Assembly: GCA_949300615.1 (NCBI GenBank)
Contig: CASGEW010000005.1
Coordinates: forward strand, 1-59,130
From: an uncultured Bacteroidales bacterium
Lineage (GTDB): Bacteria > Bacteroidota > Bacteroidia > Bacteroidales > CHK158-818
DNA: 59,130 nt
Direction of reading: 5' to 3'
Positions 1-8,915 of this stretch are shown here, one piece after another. The notes beneath the pieces were generated by a model, which searched no databases, was not told where the DNA came from, and was given only the letters and a program-made list of their open reading frames with translations. Made by a program: the position numbers and the translations under genes. Positions within the stretch are counted from its first letter, which is position 1; each line of letters starts with the position of its first letter.

Positions 1-365
1 CGCACAATTCATATACCGATTTGATTGGGACCAAGGGAATAGCCAGAATGACTCATGATTTTAAGACAGCTGTAGTAGAGTTGCATGGCGTTACCCGTAC
101 TGAACGGATTGAGAGGCCTTATGGCGGGAAGAATATAGATGTATTGTGTAACCTGTTTGCTCAGCGTATTCTTAAAAGGGAACCTTCTCCGGATTTGCCT
201 CCGATGCGAGATTCGGCAATCGCATCCGGATATGCCTGGAAGTTCTTACAGGATGCCTCGATGCACACCTTGCCTGCTATCGGAGACAATGCCACACTCG
301 AAGAAATCAGACAACGGAGAAGGACAATGACAAACGGTTATGGGCTTTTAAAACACTTTAAATAA
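1..365 (+). CDS. C-terminal end of a probable Gfo/Idh/MocA-type oxidoreductase (5' truncated)
   Basis: The reading frame is already open at the left edge (first full codon at base 3) and stops with TAA at 363-365, so only about the last 120 residues are visible. The piece has the look of the C-terminal substrate domain of Gfo/Idh/MocA sugar dehydrogenases: GTKGIARMTHDF, then RPYGGKNIDVLCN, then a helix with SGYAWKFLQDA. The NAD-binding Rossmann part would lie outside the window, so the assignment rests on the C-terminal pattern and on the complete Gfo/Idh/MocA gene that follows 34 bases later on the same strand. The two probably share a transcript. Codons are more AT-rich than in most of the window, as in the next gene. 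It could be another sugar-metabolism protein. Confidence 0.5.
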   Translation, partial: HNSYTDLIGTKGIARMTHDFKTAVVELHGVTRTERIERPYGGKNIDVLCNLFAQRILKREPSPDLPPMRDSAIASGYAWKFLQDASMHTLPAIGDNATLEEIRQRRRTMTNGYGLLKHFK

Positions 366-399
366 AAACATTGACAGTATTAACTTTAAATTGAATCTT

Positions 400-1875
400 A
401 TGGTAAAAGTTTCTCGAAGAGAGTTTTTGAAGACAGGAGCCGCAACTTTGGCATCTTTTACAATCGCTCCTAATTCTATCTTGGGTAAAAGTTTCGGACA
501 TATTTCACCGTCCGATAAGATGAATATTGCGGCTATCGGTATCGGAGGTATCGGACATAGTAATATCAATGCCGTGAAACGCACTGAAAATCTGGTTGCA
601 TTATGCGATGTGGATTGGAATTATGCAAAAGGGGTATTCGATGAGTTTCCCAATGCGAAAAAATATTGGGACTACCGCAAGATGCTTGATGAGATGGGAA
701 AATCGATTGACGGTGTCATAATTGCTACGGCTGATCATACCCATGCCATCATTACCGCAGATGCGATGACAATGGGAAAACATGTCTATTGTCAGAAACC
801 GTTGACCCATTCGGTATATGAATCTCGGTTGCTGACCAAATTAGCAAAATCGACAGGTGTCGTTACTCAGATGGGAAACCAGGGTGCATCTGGGAAAGGG
901 ACAGACTTGGTCTGCGAATGGGTATGGAACGGTGAAATCGGTGATGTCATGAAGGTGGAATGTGCGACAGACCGCCCTATCTGGCCACAGGGATTGAATG
1001 AACCTGAGAAAGAAGAACGTATTCCGAACACATTGAACTGGGATCTCTTTACCGGTCCGGCAAAACTGAATCCCTATAACTCAATTTATCATCCTTGGAA
1101 CTGGCGAGGATGGTGGGATTACGGTACAGGAGCTTTGGGAGATATGGCTTGTCATATCCTGCATCAGCCTTTTAAAGCCCTGAAACTTGGTTATCCTACC
1201 AAAGTGGAAGCAAGCTCTACGTTGTTGTTGAACGCATGTGCTCCTCAGGCACAGCATGTAAAAATGATTTTCCCTGCCCGCGAGAATATGCCGAAAGTTT
1301 CAATGCCAGAAGTGGAAGTACACTGGTACGACGGCGGTCTGTTGCCTGAACGTCCGAAGGGATTTCCGAAAGGTAAGCCATTGATGCCGGCAAACGGTGG
1401 TCTGACTATTTTCCATGGGACTAAGGATACGTTGGTTTGTAGCTGCTATGGAGAAAATCCATTCTTGCTTTCCGGAAGAGTGCCTGATGCTCCAAAGGTT
1501 TGCCGTCGTGTGACTACTTCTCATGAAATGGACTGGGTACGTGCATGTAAGGAAAACCCCGAAAACCGTGTTCCGGTTAAATCTGATTTCTCTGAGGCAG
1601 GTCCATTTAATGAAATGGTGGTAATGGGCGTACTGGCAGTCCGTCTCCAAGGGCTGAACAAGACATTGGAATGGGATGGCGAAAATATGCGTTTCACGAA
1701 TATAGATGAAAACGAAACGTTGAGGACGTGTGTAAAGGACGGATTTACTATCCATAACGGACATCCATCGTTCAATAAAACCTGGACAGAGCCTATCAAT
1801 GCACAGGAATTTGCCGCTGAACTGATTAAGCATCATTACCGTGCAGGTTGGGCATTGCCGGATATGCCGAAATGA
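400..1875 (+). CDS. Gfo/Idh/MocA family oxidoreductase with Tat signal
   Basis: NAD(P)-dependent sugar oxidoreductase predicted to be exported folded by the Tat system. I chose the ATG at 400 (491 aa) over a TTG at 391; it puts the twin-arginine motif SRREFLKTG at residues 5-13, followed by a short hydrophobic stretch. A Rossmann GIGGIGHSN motif sits near residue 47, followed by VALCDVDW, which ends the second strand. The motif CQKPLTHSVYE near residue 130 corresponds to the family's EKP loop, with Gln in place of Glu. The middle has GWWDYGTGALGDMACHILHQP, the conserved GDMxxH segment of the large exported subfamily. Exported members usually act on glycosides or aminosugars, including 3-keto-glycoside chemistry; the substrate here is unknown. 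The family is certain, the function is not. Confidence 0.9.
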   Translation: MVKVSRREFLKTGAATLASFTIAPNSILGKSFGHISPSDKMNIAAIGIGGIGHSNINAVKRTENLVALCDVDWNYAKGVFDEFPNAKKYWDYRKMLDEMGKSIDGVIIATADHTHAIITADAMTMGKHVYCQKPLTHSVYESRLLTKLAKSTGVVTQMGNQGASGKGTDLVCEWVWNGEIGDVMKVECATDRPIWPQGLNEPEKEERIPNTLNWDLFTGPAKLNPYNSIYHPWNWRGWWDYGTGALGDMACHILHQPFKALKLGYPTKVEASSTLLLNACAPQAQHVKMIFPARENMPKVSMPEVEVHWYDGGLLPERPKGFPKGKPLMPANGGLTIFHGTKDTLVCSCYGENPFLLSGRVPDAPKVCRRVTTSHEMDWVRACKENPENRVPVKSDFSEAGPFNEMVVMGVLAVRLQGLNKTLEWDGENMRFTNIDENETLRTCVKDGFTIHNGHPSFNKTWTEPINAQEFAAELIKHHYRAGWALPDMPK

Positions 1876-2043
1876 TTATCCGAAACATCCATATAGCCTT
1901 TTCTAAAAACAATGATGGTAGATAACTTTATGTGATTACTATTCTTTATTATTTATCTTATCAATTATTGTAAATGAAATAGCATCGAAACGATATTCAA
2001 TACCCCACACCTACATACCGTTTATAAATATATTCGGTACAAA

Positions 2044-2072
2044 AAAAGGATTGCCACATGGGCAATCCTTTT
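2044..2072. terminator. Bidirectional Rho-independent terminator
   Basis: A perfect 12-bp stem (AAAAGGATTGCC with GGCAATCCTTTT) closes a 5-nt loop between the convergent oxidoreductase and aminotransferase genes. Read on the minus strand the hairpin is followed by seven T residues, so it serves the aminotransferase best; the plus strand also ends in TTTT. Confidence 0.85.
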
Positions 2073-2095
2073 CCATATTAAAACAACCGACTCTA

Positions 2096-3289
2096 TTATT
2101 TCAATTTTGCCAACACCTCTTTGATACGGCGCAATGCTTCGATCAGGTTTTCGTCGGAGGTAGCGTACGAGAAACGCAAGCAGTTGGGAGCTCCGAAAGC
2201 AGCCCCGCCCACGGTTGCCACGTGTCCCTCTTCCAACAGGAACATCGCCAGATCGGCAGAGGATTCTATCTTCTTGTCGCCAAACGATTTACCCAAATAA
2301 TAACTTACTTCGGGGAAGAGATAAAAGGCCCCTTGGGGATTGTTTACCTTGAAACCGGGTATCTGCGAAGCCAAATCGACTACCAGTTTACGACGGCGTT
2401 CAAATGCCTGACGCATTTCTTCTACACAAGTCTGGTCTCCGGTAAAGGCTGCCACGGCTGCCTTTTGGGCAATGGAGCAGGGTCCCGAGGTATATTGGCT
2501 CTGCAATTTATTGCAAGCCTTGGCCACCCACAACGGAGCGGCAATAAAACCGATACGCCAACCGGTCATGGCATAGCCTTTCGATACACCGTTCACGATA
2601 ACCACCCGGTCGCGGATATTTTCAAACTGGGCGATGCTTTGGTGCCCACCCACATAATTAATATGTTCGTAGATTTCATCCGACAGAATCATCACCTGCG
2701 GATATTTGGCCAATACATCGGCCAATCCTTTCAATTCGGCCTGCGAGTAAACGCTTCCGGTCGGGTTGGAGGGAGAACACAAAATCAACAATTTGGTTTT
2801 CGGCGTGATGGCAGCTTCCAACTGTTCAGGCGTAATCTTGAAATCCTGTTCGATACCTGCGCTGACAATCACGTTGGTACCTTCGGCCAGCTTCACCATT
2901 TCCACGTAACTAACCCAATAGGGGGCCGGGATGATTACTTCGTCGCCTTTTCCCACCAAGCTCAGAACAGCGTTGCAGATAGATTGTTTGGCTCCGCCCG
3001 AAACCACTATCTGGTCAGGCGTAAAATCCAAGTGATTTTCATTTTTCATCTTGCCGCAAATGGCTTTGCGCAGGTCCATATAGCCGGGTACCGGCGAATA
3101 GAATGAAAAATTGTCATCTATGGCTTTCTTAGCGGCCTCCTTAATATGATCGGGGGTGTTGAAATCGGGTTCACCCACACTGAGGTTAATCACATCAATT
3201 CCCTGAGCTTTCAGCTCATTGCTCTTTTGAGACATGGCCAACGTCTCCGACGGAGACAAACTTGCCAAACGATCTGAAACTTGATTCAT
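2096..3289 (-). CDS. aspC: Class I pyridoxal-phosphate aminotransferase (aspartate aminotransferase-like)
   Basis: A 397-residue fold-type I aminotransferase moving an amino group between an amino acid, probably aspartate, and a 2-oxo acid in the cytoplasm. The visible signature is complete: SVGEPDFNTP near the N-terminus, GAKQ phosphate-binding segment, SPSNPTGSVYS, DEIYEH carrying the Asp that contacts the PLP ring nitrogen, the Schiff-base lysine in SKGYAMTGWRIGF (about K237), and the substrate-carboxylate arginine in CLRFSYA near the C-terminus. Length fits the I-gamma aspartate aminotransferases of Bacteria. It is monocistronic, with its own promoter at 3322-3352 and a terminator just downstream. 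Substrate preference (aspartate versus aromatic or prephenate) cannot be fixed from sequence alone. Confidence 0.92.
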   Translation of the reverse strand: MNQVSDRLASLSPSETLAMSQKSNELKAQGIDVINLSVGEPDFNTPDHIKEAAKKAIDDNFSFYSPVPGYMDLRKAICGKMKNENHLDFTPDQIVVSGGAKQSICNAVLSLVGKGDEVIIPAPYWVSYVEMVKLAEGTNVIVSAGIEQDFKITPEQLEAAITPKTKLLILCSPSNPTGSVYSQAELKGLADVLAKYPQVMILSDEIYEHINYVGGHQSIAQFENIRDRVVIVNGVSKGYAMTGWRIGFIAAPLWVAKACNKLQSQYTSGPCSIAQKAAVAAFTGDQTCVEEMRQAFERRRKLVVDLASQIPGFKVNNPQGAFYLFPEVSYYLGKSFGDKKIESSADLAMFLLEEGHVATVGGAAFGAPNCLRFSYATSDENLIEALRRIKEVLAKLK

Positions 3290-3321
3290 TACTTGTACTG
3301 TTTTAATTTGTTTTCAGGTTA

Positions 3322-3352
3322 CAAAGATACTACAAAGCGGATTGACGTACAA
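3322..3352 (-). promoter_or_regulatory. Bacteroidota-type promoter for the aminotransferase gene
   Basis: On the minus strand TTG (3350-3352), 20 bases, then TATCTTTG (3322-3329) fit the -33/-7 consensus TTG/TAnnTTTG. Predicted start about 3315 leaves a leader of about 25 nt before the ATG at 3289. Confidence 0.7.
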
Positions 3353-3471
3353 CTGCTTTTACTTATTTTAGCGGTTTATGTTGCAAAAATCTTGCTATTT
3401 CACAAAACAAACGACAAATTGCCATTACATCAAACAGACTGTCTCACTATTTTATTCCGATCGGGGATTTT

Positions 3472-4701
3472 TCAAAACATCTCTTTCAACAACAACGAAC
3501 TGTCGCCGTAACTCAGAAAACGGAATCCATGCGACAAGGCATAGTCGTATATCCGACGCCAATCCCCATCCACAAAAGCCGACACCAACAACAGCAAGGT
3601 ACTTTTGGGCTGATGGAAATTCGTAACCATCCCCCGGACGATTTTAAACCGATAACCCGGAGCGATGATTATACGGGTAGCTGTAACCAGCCGCGACATC
3701 CCGTTTTTTTCGAGATAGGCAACAATGCGCAGCAACGCCTCTTTTACCGGTATCTCGCGGAGGGTACTGTCATACGGCATCCACTGTTCCACCTCCAATT
3801 GTCGCCCGGTGGCTTCCGGATTTTCAGCCAAAATAAGCCCCACGTAATAGAGGCTTTCCAAGGTCCTTACCGAAGTAGTACCCACGGCCACAACACAACC
3901 GAGGTTCTCGGCCAACTCCGCTATCAACTGTTTTTCGACCGAAATAAATTCGGTGTGCATGGTATGCCCCTCCATGGTTTCGCTCTTCACGGGCTTGAAA
4001 GTACCAGCTCCTACGTGCAAGGTCAGTTCCCGTCGGCGAATCCCGTTGGCATCGAGTGCGGCAAGCACCTCGGGCGTAAAATGCAACCCGGCGGTAGGCG
4101 CCGCTACCGATCCCTCGACTTTGGAATACACCGTCTGGTAGGTCTCCTTGTCGCGCTCTTCCGTTTCCCGGTTCAGGTACGGGGGAATGGGCAATTCGCC
4201 CACCGCATCGAGCACCGAGGCAAAGGTCATTCCGGCATCGTCCCACGAAAAGCGCACCTCGTGGGATGTCCCGCAAGCAGCTCCCCGCTCGGCTTTCAAG
4301 GTCACCCGACGGCCGTTCACCGTCAATGTCCGGCTCAACGTACCTTCTTTCCACTTTTTCAGGTTACCGATCATGCAAAGCCAACTACAATGTTCCACGG
4401 CCTGGAACGAGAGCGCATAATCGTGCGGACGGCAAGGTTCCAGACAAAACACCTCGATCAGGGCACCGGTCTCTTTCCGAAAATGTATCCGGGCCTGTAT
4501 AACACGCGTATTGTTGAAAACCAACAACGTACGAGCAGGCAACAATCGGGATATATCCGAAAAGCGGTGTTCTGCTATTTCGCCGGAACGATACACCAAC
4601 AATTTAGAAGCATCCCGTCGTTCCAACGGATACTTGGCGATTCGCTCGTCCGGCAACGGATAATCGAAATCCTCGATTCTTATATCTTGTGTTTTTTGCA
4701 T
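3472..4701 (-). CDS. queA: tRNA S-adenosylmethionine ribosyltransferase-isomerase QueA
   Basis: Transfers and isomerises the ribosyl group of S-adenosylmethionine onto 7-aminomethyl-7-deazaguanine in tRNA, making epoxyqueuosine. The ATG at 4701 (409 aa) starts at MQKTQDIRIEDFDYPLP, which matches the usual QueA N-terminus (IEDFDYxLPxExIA); the frame stays open 14 codons further but has no better start. Family motifs are clear: DASKLLV, LLVFNNTRVIQARI, GSVAAPTAGLHFT, TLHVGAGTFKPV, HTEFISVE and, near the C-terminus, NFHQPKSTLLLLVSAF followed by YGDSSLL. The gene stands alone, divergent from the Smr-protein gene with only 78 bases between them. A TATTTTTG box on the minus strand at 4721-4728 could be its -7 element. 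Confidence 0.97.
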   Translation of the reverse strand: MQKTQDIRIEDFDYPLPDERIAKYPLERRDASKLLVYRSGEIAEHRFSDISRLLPARTLLVFNNTRVIQARIHFRKETGALIEVFCLEPCRPHDYALSFQAVEHCSWLCMIGNLKKWKEGTLSRTLTVNGRRVTLKAERGAACGTSHEVRFSWDDAGMTFASVLDAVGELPIPPYLNRETEERDKETYQTVYSKVEGSVAAPTAGLHFTPEVLAALDANGIRRRELTLHVGAGTFKPVKSETMEGHTMHTEFISVEKQLIAELAENLGCVVAVGTTSVRTLESLYYVGLILAENPEATGRQLEVEQWMPYDSTLREIPVKEALLRIVAYLEKNGMSRLVTATRIIIAPGYRFKIVRGMVTNFHQPKSTLLLLVSAFVDGDWRRIYDYALSHGFRFLSYGDSSLLLKEMF

Positions 4702-4779
4702 CTTCTGTTTGAATTCTCTGCAAAAATAAGCAACTTTGTACAATTAAACAGCGCAAGCCCCAACTAAATAGAGCAAAGT

Positions 4780-5832
4780 ATGGTAAAGATTGGAGACAAA
4801 GTAAGATTTCTGAATGCCGTAGGCGGAGGCATCGTCCGGCAGATCACCAAAGACATCGCCATGGTAGAAGAAGACGACGGGTTTGAAACCCCGGTACTGC
4901 TACACGAATGCGTGGTAATAGAGCCGGTATCCGAACAAAAGAGTTCCGGTAAAGAGAAACAACCGCACATCGTTCCGGTAGAGATTGTCCCAGAAAAGAA
5001 AGAAGAGATACCCATTCTGGAAATATCGGGCGGAGACCGGTTGAACCTTTCGCTCGCCTTTGTCCCGGACGACATCAAAAAACTCAGCGAAACTTCGTTC
5101 AACTGTTACCTGATAAACGACAGCAACTACTACGTATTCTTCTCCTACGCGATACGCGAAAAAGAGCTCTGGAAAATACATTACGCCGGGCTGATCGAAC
5201 CGAACCTGAAACTGTACGTCGAAACTTTCGGACACGAACACCTGAACGACATGGAACGGGTATGCGTGCAGTACGTCGCTTTTAAAAAGAACAAAGGATA
5301 TGCCTTGAAAAATCCGGCGTCGGTAGAACTCCGCATCGACACCGTAAAGTTCTACAAACTGCACAGTTTCAAGATAAACGACTATTTCGACGAAGGGGCC
5401 ATTGTCTATCCGATCGTCCACAACGACGTTCCCGAACAGAGCGTCCGCATCCCGGCAGCAGAACTGGAACAGGCCATGAGGTCGAAAATCGGGCAGGACA
5501 AAGCCACCCATAAACCCCAAGCCGTACCCGAAACAAAAACGAACGCTGCGGAGATACTCGAAATAGACCTGCACATCGACGAGCTGCTCGACAGCACCGC
5601 CGGAATGGACAGCGCCGACATCCTGAAATACCAGCTCGACACGTTCAGGAAAGTCCTGGAAGAGAACAAACGCAACAAAGGGAAAAAGATCGTCTTCATA
5701 CACGGTAAAGGCGAGGGAGTACTTCGCAAGGCGATTCTCAACGAACTCAACACCAAATACCGTAACTTTTACCACCAGGATGCCTCGTTCCGCGAATACG
5801 GATTCGGAGCCACCATGGTAACCATCCGGTAA
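4780..5832 (+). CDS. DUF2027 and Smr domain protein
   Basis: A 350-residue cytoplasmic protein. The first 60 residues form a small beta domain (KIGDKVRFLNAVGGGIVRQI) like that of Bacteroidota DUF2027 proteins and MutS2 linkers. A central beta-rich region follows (about 85-220), then a charged linker and a C-terminal Smr domain (about 260-350). The Smr domain has the DLHIDEL strand, the loop HGKGEGVLRKAIL and the final GFGATMVTIR strand. Smr domains bind or nick branched nucleic acid, and in MutS2/SmrB-type proteins they act on collided ribosomes or recombination intermediates. This protein has no MutS ATPase. The role is inferred only from the domain. A strong terminator follows directly. Confidence 0.85.
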   Translation: MVKIGDKVRFLNAVGGGIVRQITKDIAMVEEDDGFETPVLLHECVVIEPVSEQKSSGKEKQPHIVPVEIVPEKKEEIPILEISGGDRLNLSLAFVPDDIKKLSETSFNCYLINDSNYYVFFSYAIREKELWKIHYAGLIEPNLKLYVETFGHEHLNDMERVCVQYVAFKKNKGYALKNPASVELRIDTVKFYKLHSFKINDYFDEGAIVYPIVHNDVPEQSVRIPAAELEQAMRSKIGQDKATHKPQAVPETKTNAAEILEIDLHIDELLDSTAGMDSADILKYQLDTFRKVLEENKRNKGKKIVFIHGKGEGVLRKAILNELNTKYRNFYHQDASFREYGFGATMVTIR

Positions 5833-5839
5833 TCAAACA

Positions 5840-5880
5840 CCAAGAGGTGTCTCAACTTTTTAAGTTAAGACACCTCTTGG
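5840..5880 (+). terminator. Strong stem-loop terminator
   Basis: A perfect 13-bp stem (CCAAGAGGTGTCT with AGACACCTCTTGG) is continued by a five-pair inner stem (AACTT/AAGTT) after one mismatch. It begins 8 bases after the Smr-protein stop codon. No T-tract follows, so efficiency is uncertain. Confidence 0.7.
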
Positions 5881-6226
5881 CAATATGACATCCAGTATAA
5901 ATCTGAAAAATGTATCTCCGATGAAGGCTGAATAACCGAATCCCTATCCAATTAAACCCATCGTTTGCCGGATACTACAATGGTAGAAACCGCATAAAAA
6001 GAGAAAAGATCAGAAAGTGTCAATAACGAATTACGTATCAGCGACACGCTATTTCATCAAACAACATCCGAGTATTACCGCCAGACAAATAACTCCCGAT
6101 ACAAAATTCTCCGACCCATTGCTCCGAAGCTAACCCACATCTCAACACCGCTTCGCATGGATTCATCCTACCCGAGGACGGAAGAAAAGGGAAGCACGTC
6201 TTTTCCCCCCAAACGAGACATAACGG
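5881..6226. other. Non-coding interval
   Basis: About 345 bases between two convergent genes. I see no ORF with coding character, no RNA gene, no repeat and no clear second terminator for the penicillin-binding protein gene that ends at 6227. Confidence 0.5.
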
Positions 6227-8644
6227 CTAATCGAAAATACCGTCTATACCCACTTCGACAGCAGGAGATTCTACCTCGCTCTCTTCTGAACCCACCTCTT
6301 CGTCTGTGCCATAATCCATGACCTCGTCCTCGCCTTCGTATTTTCCTTCGGCGGAAGTGGCAACAAACTGGTTCGACATATTGAAATCTTCGGTTTCAGA
6401 ATATCCCAATTCCGGGGTTTCATACACTTTCTTGATAAACATGGCAAAAATAGGCAAGGCCATCTCGGCACCCTGTCCCTGGGTGATACGGTCGAAATGG
6501 ATCGAAGGATCTTCGCCACCGACCCACGTACCGGCTACCAGACTGGGCGTAAAGGCCATAAACCATCCGTCGGCATTGTTGTTGGTTGTCCCCGTTTTGC
6601 CCCCCATCGGTGCCTTGATACCATACCGGAAACGGATACGGGCTCCCGTACCGCCATCTATAACATCCCGCAACATGGGCAGCATCTTGTTGTAAGCATC
6701 CTCCCCGAATACCTCGGTCATGGTAGGCGTGAAGGTAGAAATCACATTGCCTAAATTATCCTCGATACGAGTTACATACAACGGATCTACCCGTACCCCG
6801 CCGTTCGAGAAGGTGGAGTATGCCGTTACCATCTCCTCTACCGATACCTCGGCCGGGCCCAGACAGAGCGAGATAACCGGGTCGATTTTGTTTTTAAGCC
6901 CGAACGAGTGCAACATCCGAACAAAGGCATAGGGAGACAATTTCGACATGATGTTGGCCGAAATCCAGTTGTTGGAATTGGCCAATCCCCAACGCAGGGT
7001 AACCATCTCGCCTACCCGCTTGTTGCTGGCGTTACGAGGCGTCCATATCTTTCCGTTCTCGTCGGCCAGCCGCGGCTGTACGTTGGGCGACAAGTCATCG
7101 GGAGAGGCTCCCTCCTGCATCGCCATCGTATATAAGAACGGTTTAATGGTAGAGCCGATCTGCCGACGTCCTTCCGACACCATATCATACTGGAAATTCT
7201 TGAAGTCCACCCCGCCGACATAGGCCTTTACATGGCCTGTTTTGGCCTCCATGGCCATAAACCCGGCTCTCAGGAAATACTTCTGGTAACGTATCGAATC
7301 CAACGGCGACATCAACGTATCAATAGGCCCGTTCCAAGAGAAGACCCGCATCTCGATGGGTGTATTAAACGCTTTTTCAATCTCTTCGGCCGTATGTCCG
7401 GCCTTTTTCATCATGATATAACGTTCGCTCTGCCGCATGGAACGCCGCATGATATTATTGATCTCCTCTTTTTTGATCCGGCTGGCAAAAGGTGCGGTAC
7501 TGCGCCCCTTCTTTTCGGCAAAGAATTTGGGTTGCAAGTAATGGCCGATGTGCTCGGTTACGGCATCTTCGGCATATTGCTGCATACGCGAGTCGATGGT
7601 GGTGTAGATTTTCAAGCCATCGGTATAAATATTGTATTTCGTCCCGTCGGCTTTTTTGTTTTTTTCGCACCAGCCATACAACGGATTGGTTTCCCACGCC
7701 AGCGAGTCGTCCGAGAACTTTTGATTCTGCCACGAAGCATAATTCTTACGTACGGGTTTCTTAGCCACCATCATCATCCGCAAATGTTCGCGGAAATAAG
7801 GAGCCAACCCCTCTTTATGGTCCACCCGGCTGTAATGCAGCTTCAAGGGGAGTTGAGAAAGCGAGTCGGCCTCTGCCCGGGTGATGTATCCGGCTTTCCG
7901 CATCTGTTCGAGCACGACATTCCGGCGTCCGCGGGTCCGTTCGTTTTTACGGATGGGATTGAAATAAGAGGAGTTCTTGCACATCCCTACCAACGTAGCG
8001 GCCTCTTCGATAGAGAGTTCCGAAGGAGTCTTGCCGAAATAGATCGAGGCAGCCGACTGTATCCCGACGGCGTTGTTCAAGAAATCGTACTTGTTCAGGT
8101 ACATATTGATAATCTCCTCTTTCGTATAGAACCGCTCCAACTGTACGGCAATGACCCACTCGATTGGTTTCTGGAAAAGGCGCTCCATGATATTTTCAGC
8201 ACTGGGAGAATAGAGTTGCTTGGCCAACTGCTGCGTAATGGTACTACCCCCTCCGGCATTGGACTGCAACAAAATCACCCGCTTTATGATAGCCCGGAAC
8301 AAAGCCTTCACGTCGATACCCGAATGGCTGGTAAAGCGAATATCTTCGGTAGCGATCAACGCCTTCACCAGATAGGGAGAGAGTTCGTTGTAACTGACAT
8401 AAACCCGGTTCTCCTTCTCTTTGAAGAAACGTCCTATCACCTTCATATCCGACGAAAATATTTCGGAAGCATATTTATTTTTCGGATTTTCAAGCTCTTC
8501 GATCGGGGGCATATAGCCGATTTTCCCCTTGGCAATCAGCATAAAGACCGTGGCAATCGACAATACACCGGCAACAAACAACACCCACATCGAAATGACG
8601 ATGTAGCGAACCAGACTTCCCTTATTTTTTTTCGTTGTATTCAT
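6227..8644 (-). CDS. mrcA: Class A penicillin-binding protein 1A (transglycosylase/transpeptidase)
   Basis: Bifunctional peptidoglycan synthase: polymerises lipid II and cross-links stem peptides in the periplasm. I chose the ATG at 8644 (805 aa) over a TTG at 8659. Residues 11-38 form one inward-anchored membrane helix. The GT51 transglycosylase domain follows, with ATEDIRFTSHSGID carrying the catalytic Glu and GGSTITQQLAKQLY. The transpeptidase domain has the nucleophile motif GSTIKPF (Ser about residue 497), the SNN motif in LANSNNWIS and KTGTTNNNADGW. The C-terminus ends in a strongly acidic tail of about 50 residues rich in Glu, Asp and Ser that is not part of the catalytic fold. The gene is divergent from pyrB and has its own promoter. 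Confidence 0.95.
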   Translation of the reverse strand: MNTTKKNKGSLVRYIVISMWVLFVAGVLSIATVFMLIAKGKIGYMPPIEELENPKNKYASEIFSSDMKVIGRFFKEKENRVYVSYNELSPYLVKALIATEDIRFTSHSGIDVKALFRAIIKRVILLQSNAGGGSTITQQLAKQLYSPSAENIMERLFQKPIEWVIAVQLERFYTKEEIINMYLNKYDFLNNAVGIQSAASIYFGKTPSELSIEEAATLVGMCKNSSYFNPIRKNERTRGRRNVVLEQMRKAGYITRAEADSLSQLPLKLHYSRVDHKEGLAPYFREHLRMMMVAKKPVRKNYASWQNQKFSDDSLAWETNPLYGWCEKNKKADGTKYNIYTDGLKIYTTIDSRMQQYAEDAVTEHIGHYLQPKFFAEKKGRSTAPFASRIKKEEINNIMRRSMRQSERYIMMKKAGHTAEEIEKAFNTPIEMRVFSWNGPIDTLMSPLDSIRYQKYFLRAGFMAMEAKTGHVKAYVGGVDFKNFQYDMVSEGRRQIGSTIKPFLYTMAMQEGASPDDLSPNVQPRLADENGKIWTPRNASNKRVGEMVTLRWGLANSNNWISANIMSKLSPYAFVRMLHSFGLKNKIDPVISLCLGPAEVSVEEMVTAYSTFSNGGVRVDPLYVTRIEDNLGNVISTFTPTMTEVFGEDAYNKMLPMLRDVIDGGTGARIRFRYGIKAPMGGKTGTTNNNADGWFMAFTPSLVAGTWVGGEDPSIHFDRITQGQGAEMALPIFAMFIKKVYETPELGYSETEDFNMSNQFVATSAEGKYEGEDEVMDYGTDEEVGSEESEVESPAVEVGIDGIFD

Positions 8645-8675
8645 TTCCCAATTTTGCAAAACGGTTTATCCAGCG

Positions 8676-8708
8676 CAAAGGTAACATAAAAATCTTTTAC
8701 TCCTCCAA
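8676..8708 (-). promoter_or_regulatory. Promoter for the penicillin-binding protein gene
   Basis: Minus-strand TACCTTTG at 8676-8683 fits the -7 box exactly; a TTG at 8706-8708 lies 22 bases upstream. The predicted start is about 25 bases before the ATG at 8644. Confidence 0.6.
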
Positions 8709-8745
8709 AATAGCCCCGCACTCCATAAAAATTAAACATAAATGC

Positions 8746-8774
8746 TTGGCAAAACACTTTTTTTTGTAAATTTG
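8746..8774 (+). promoter_or_regulatory. Promoter of the pyrBI operon
   Basis: TTG at 8746-8748, 18 bases, TAAATTTG at 8767-8774: a good Bacteroidota -33/-7 pair. The expected start is about 8779-8782, giving a leader of about 165 nt before pyrB. Confidence 0.65.
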
Positions 8775-8781
8775 TCTGCGT

Positions 8782-8895
8782 ATGAGGCAAAAGATATTAA
8801 AATATAACAACCTGTATTTTACATATATAAAAGAGTATCAACCCCGGCCGATACCTCGTATGCCACATTGCAACCAATCCCTGCCCGGCAAATGA
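8782..8895 (+). CDS. Putative pyrBI leader peptide ORF (37 codons)
   Basis: An ATG at 8782 opens a 37-codon frame that ends with TGA at 8893-8895, inside the loop of the leader hairpin at 8872-8907. It begins MRQKILKYNNLYF and ends NQSLPGK. The ATG lies almost at the predicted transcription start, so translation would be nearly leaderless; an in-frame internal ATG at 8860 would give an 11-codon version. Ribosomes finishing this ORF would cover the hairpin, which is how pyrL of enterobacterial pyrBI controls attenuation. Nothing but position supports translation, so this is a candidate. Confidence 0.4.
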   Translation: MRQKILKYNNLYFTYIKEYQPRPIPRMPHCNQSLPGK

Positions 8896-8915
8896 GCACG
8901 ATTGGTTATTTTTTT
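8872..8915 (+). terminator. Candidate transcription attenuator in the pyrBI leader
   Basis: AACCAATC (8872-8879) pairs with GATTGGTT (8900-8907), with a further TGC/GCA pairing inside, and the hairpin is followed by seven T residues (8909-8915). No gene lies upstream on this strand, so an intrinsic terminator here only makes sense as a control point between the promoter at 8746-8774 and pyrB at 8947. Confidence 0.6.

Noticed and set aside
3529-4767. A 412-codon plus-strand frame antisense to queA
   Set aside because: queA is certain on the other strand; this frame has no domain and is a composition artefact. The same applies to the frames at 2051-3106 and 39051-40268.
7232-8689. A 485-codon open frame antisense to the penicillin-binding protein gene
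   Set aside because: Shadow of a well-supported gene, with no recognisable motif and no sensible start context.
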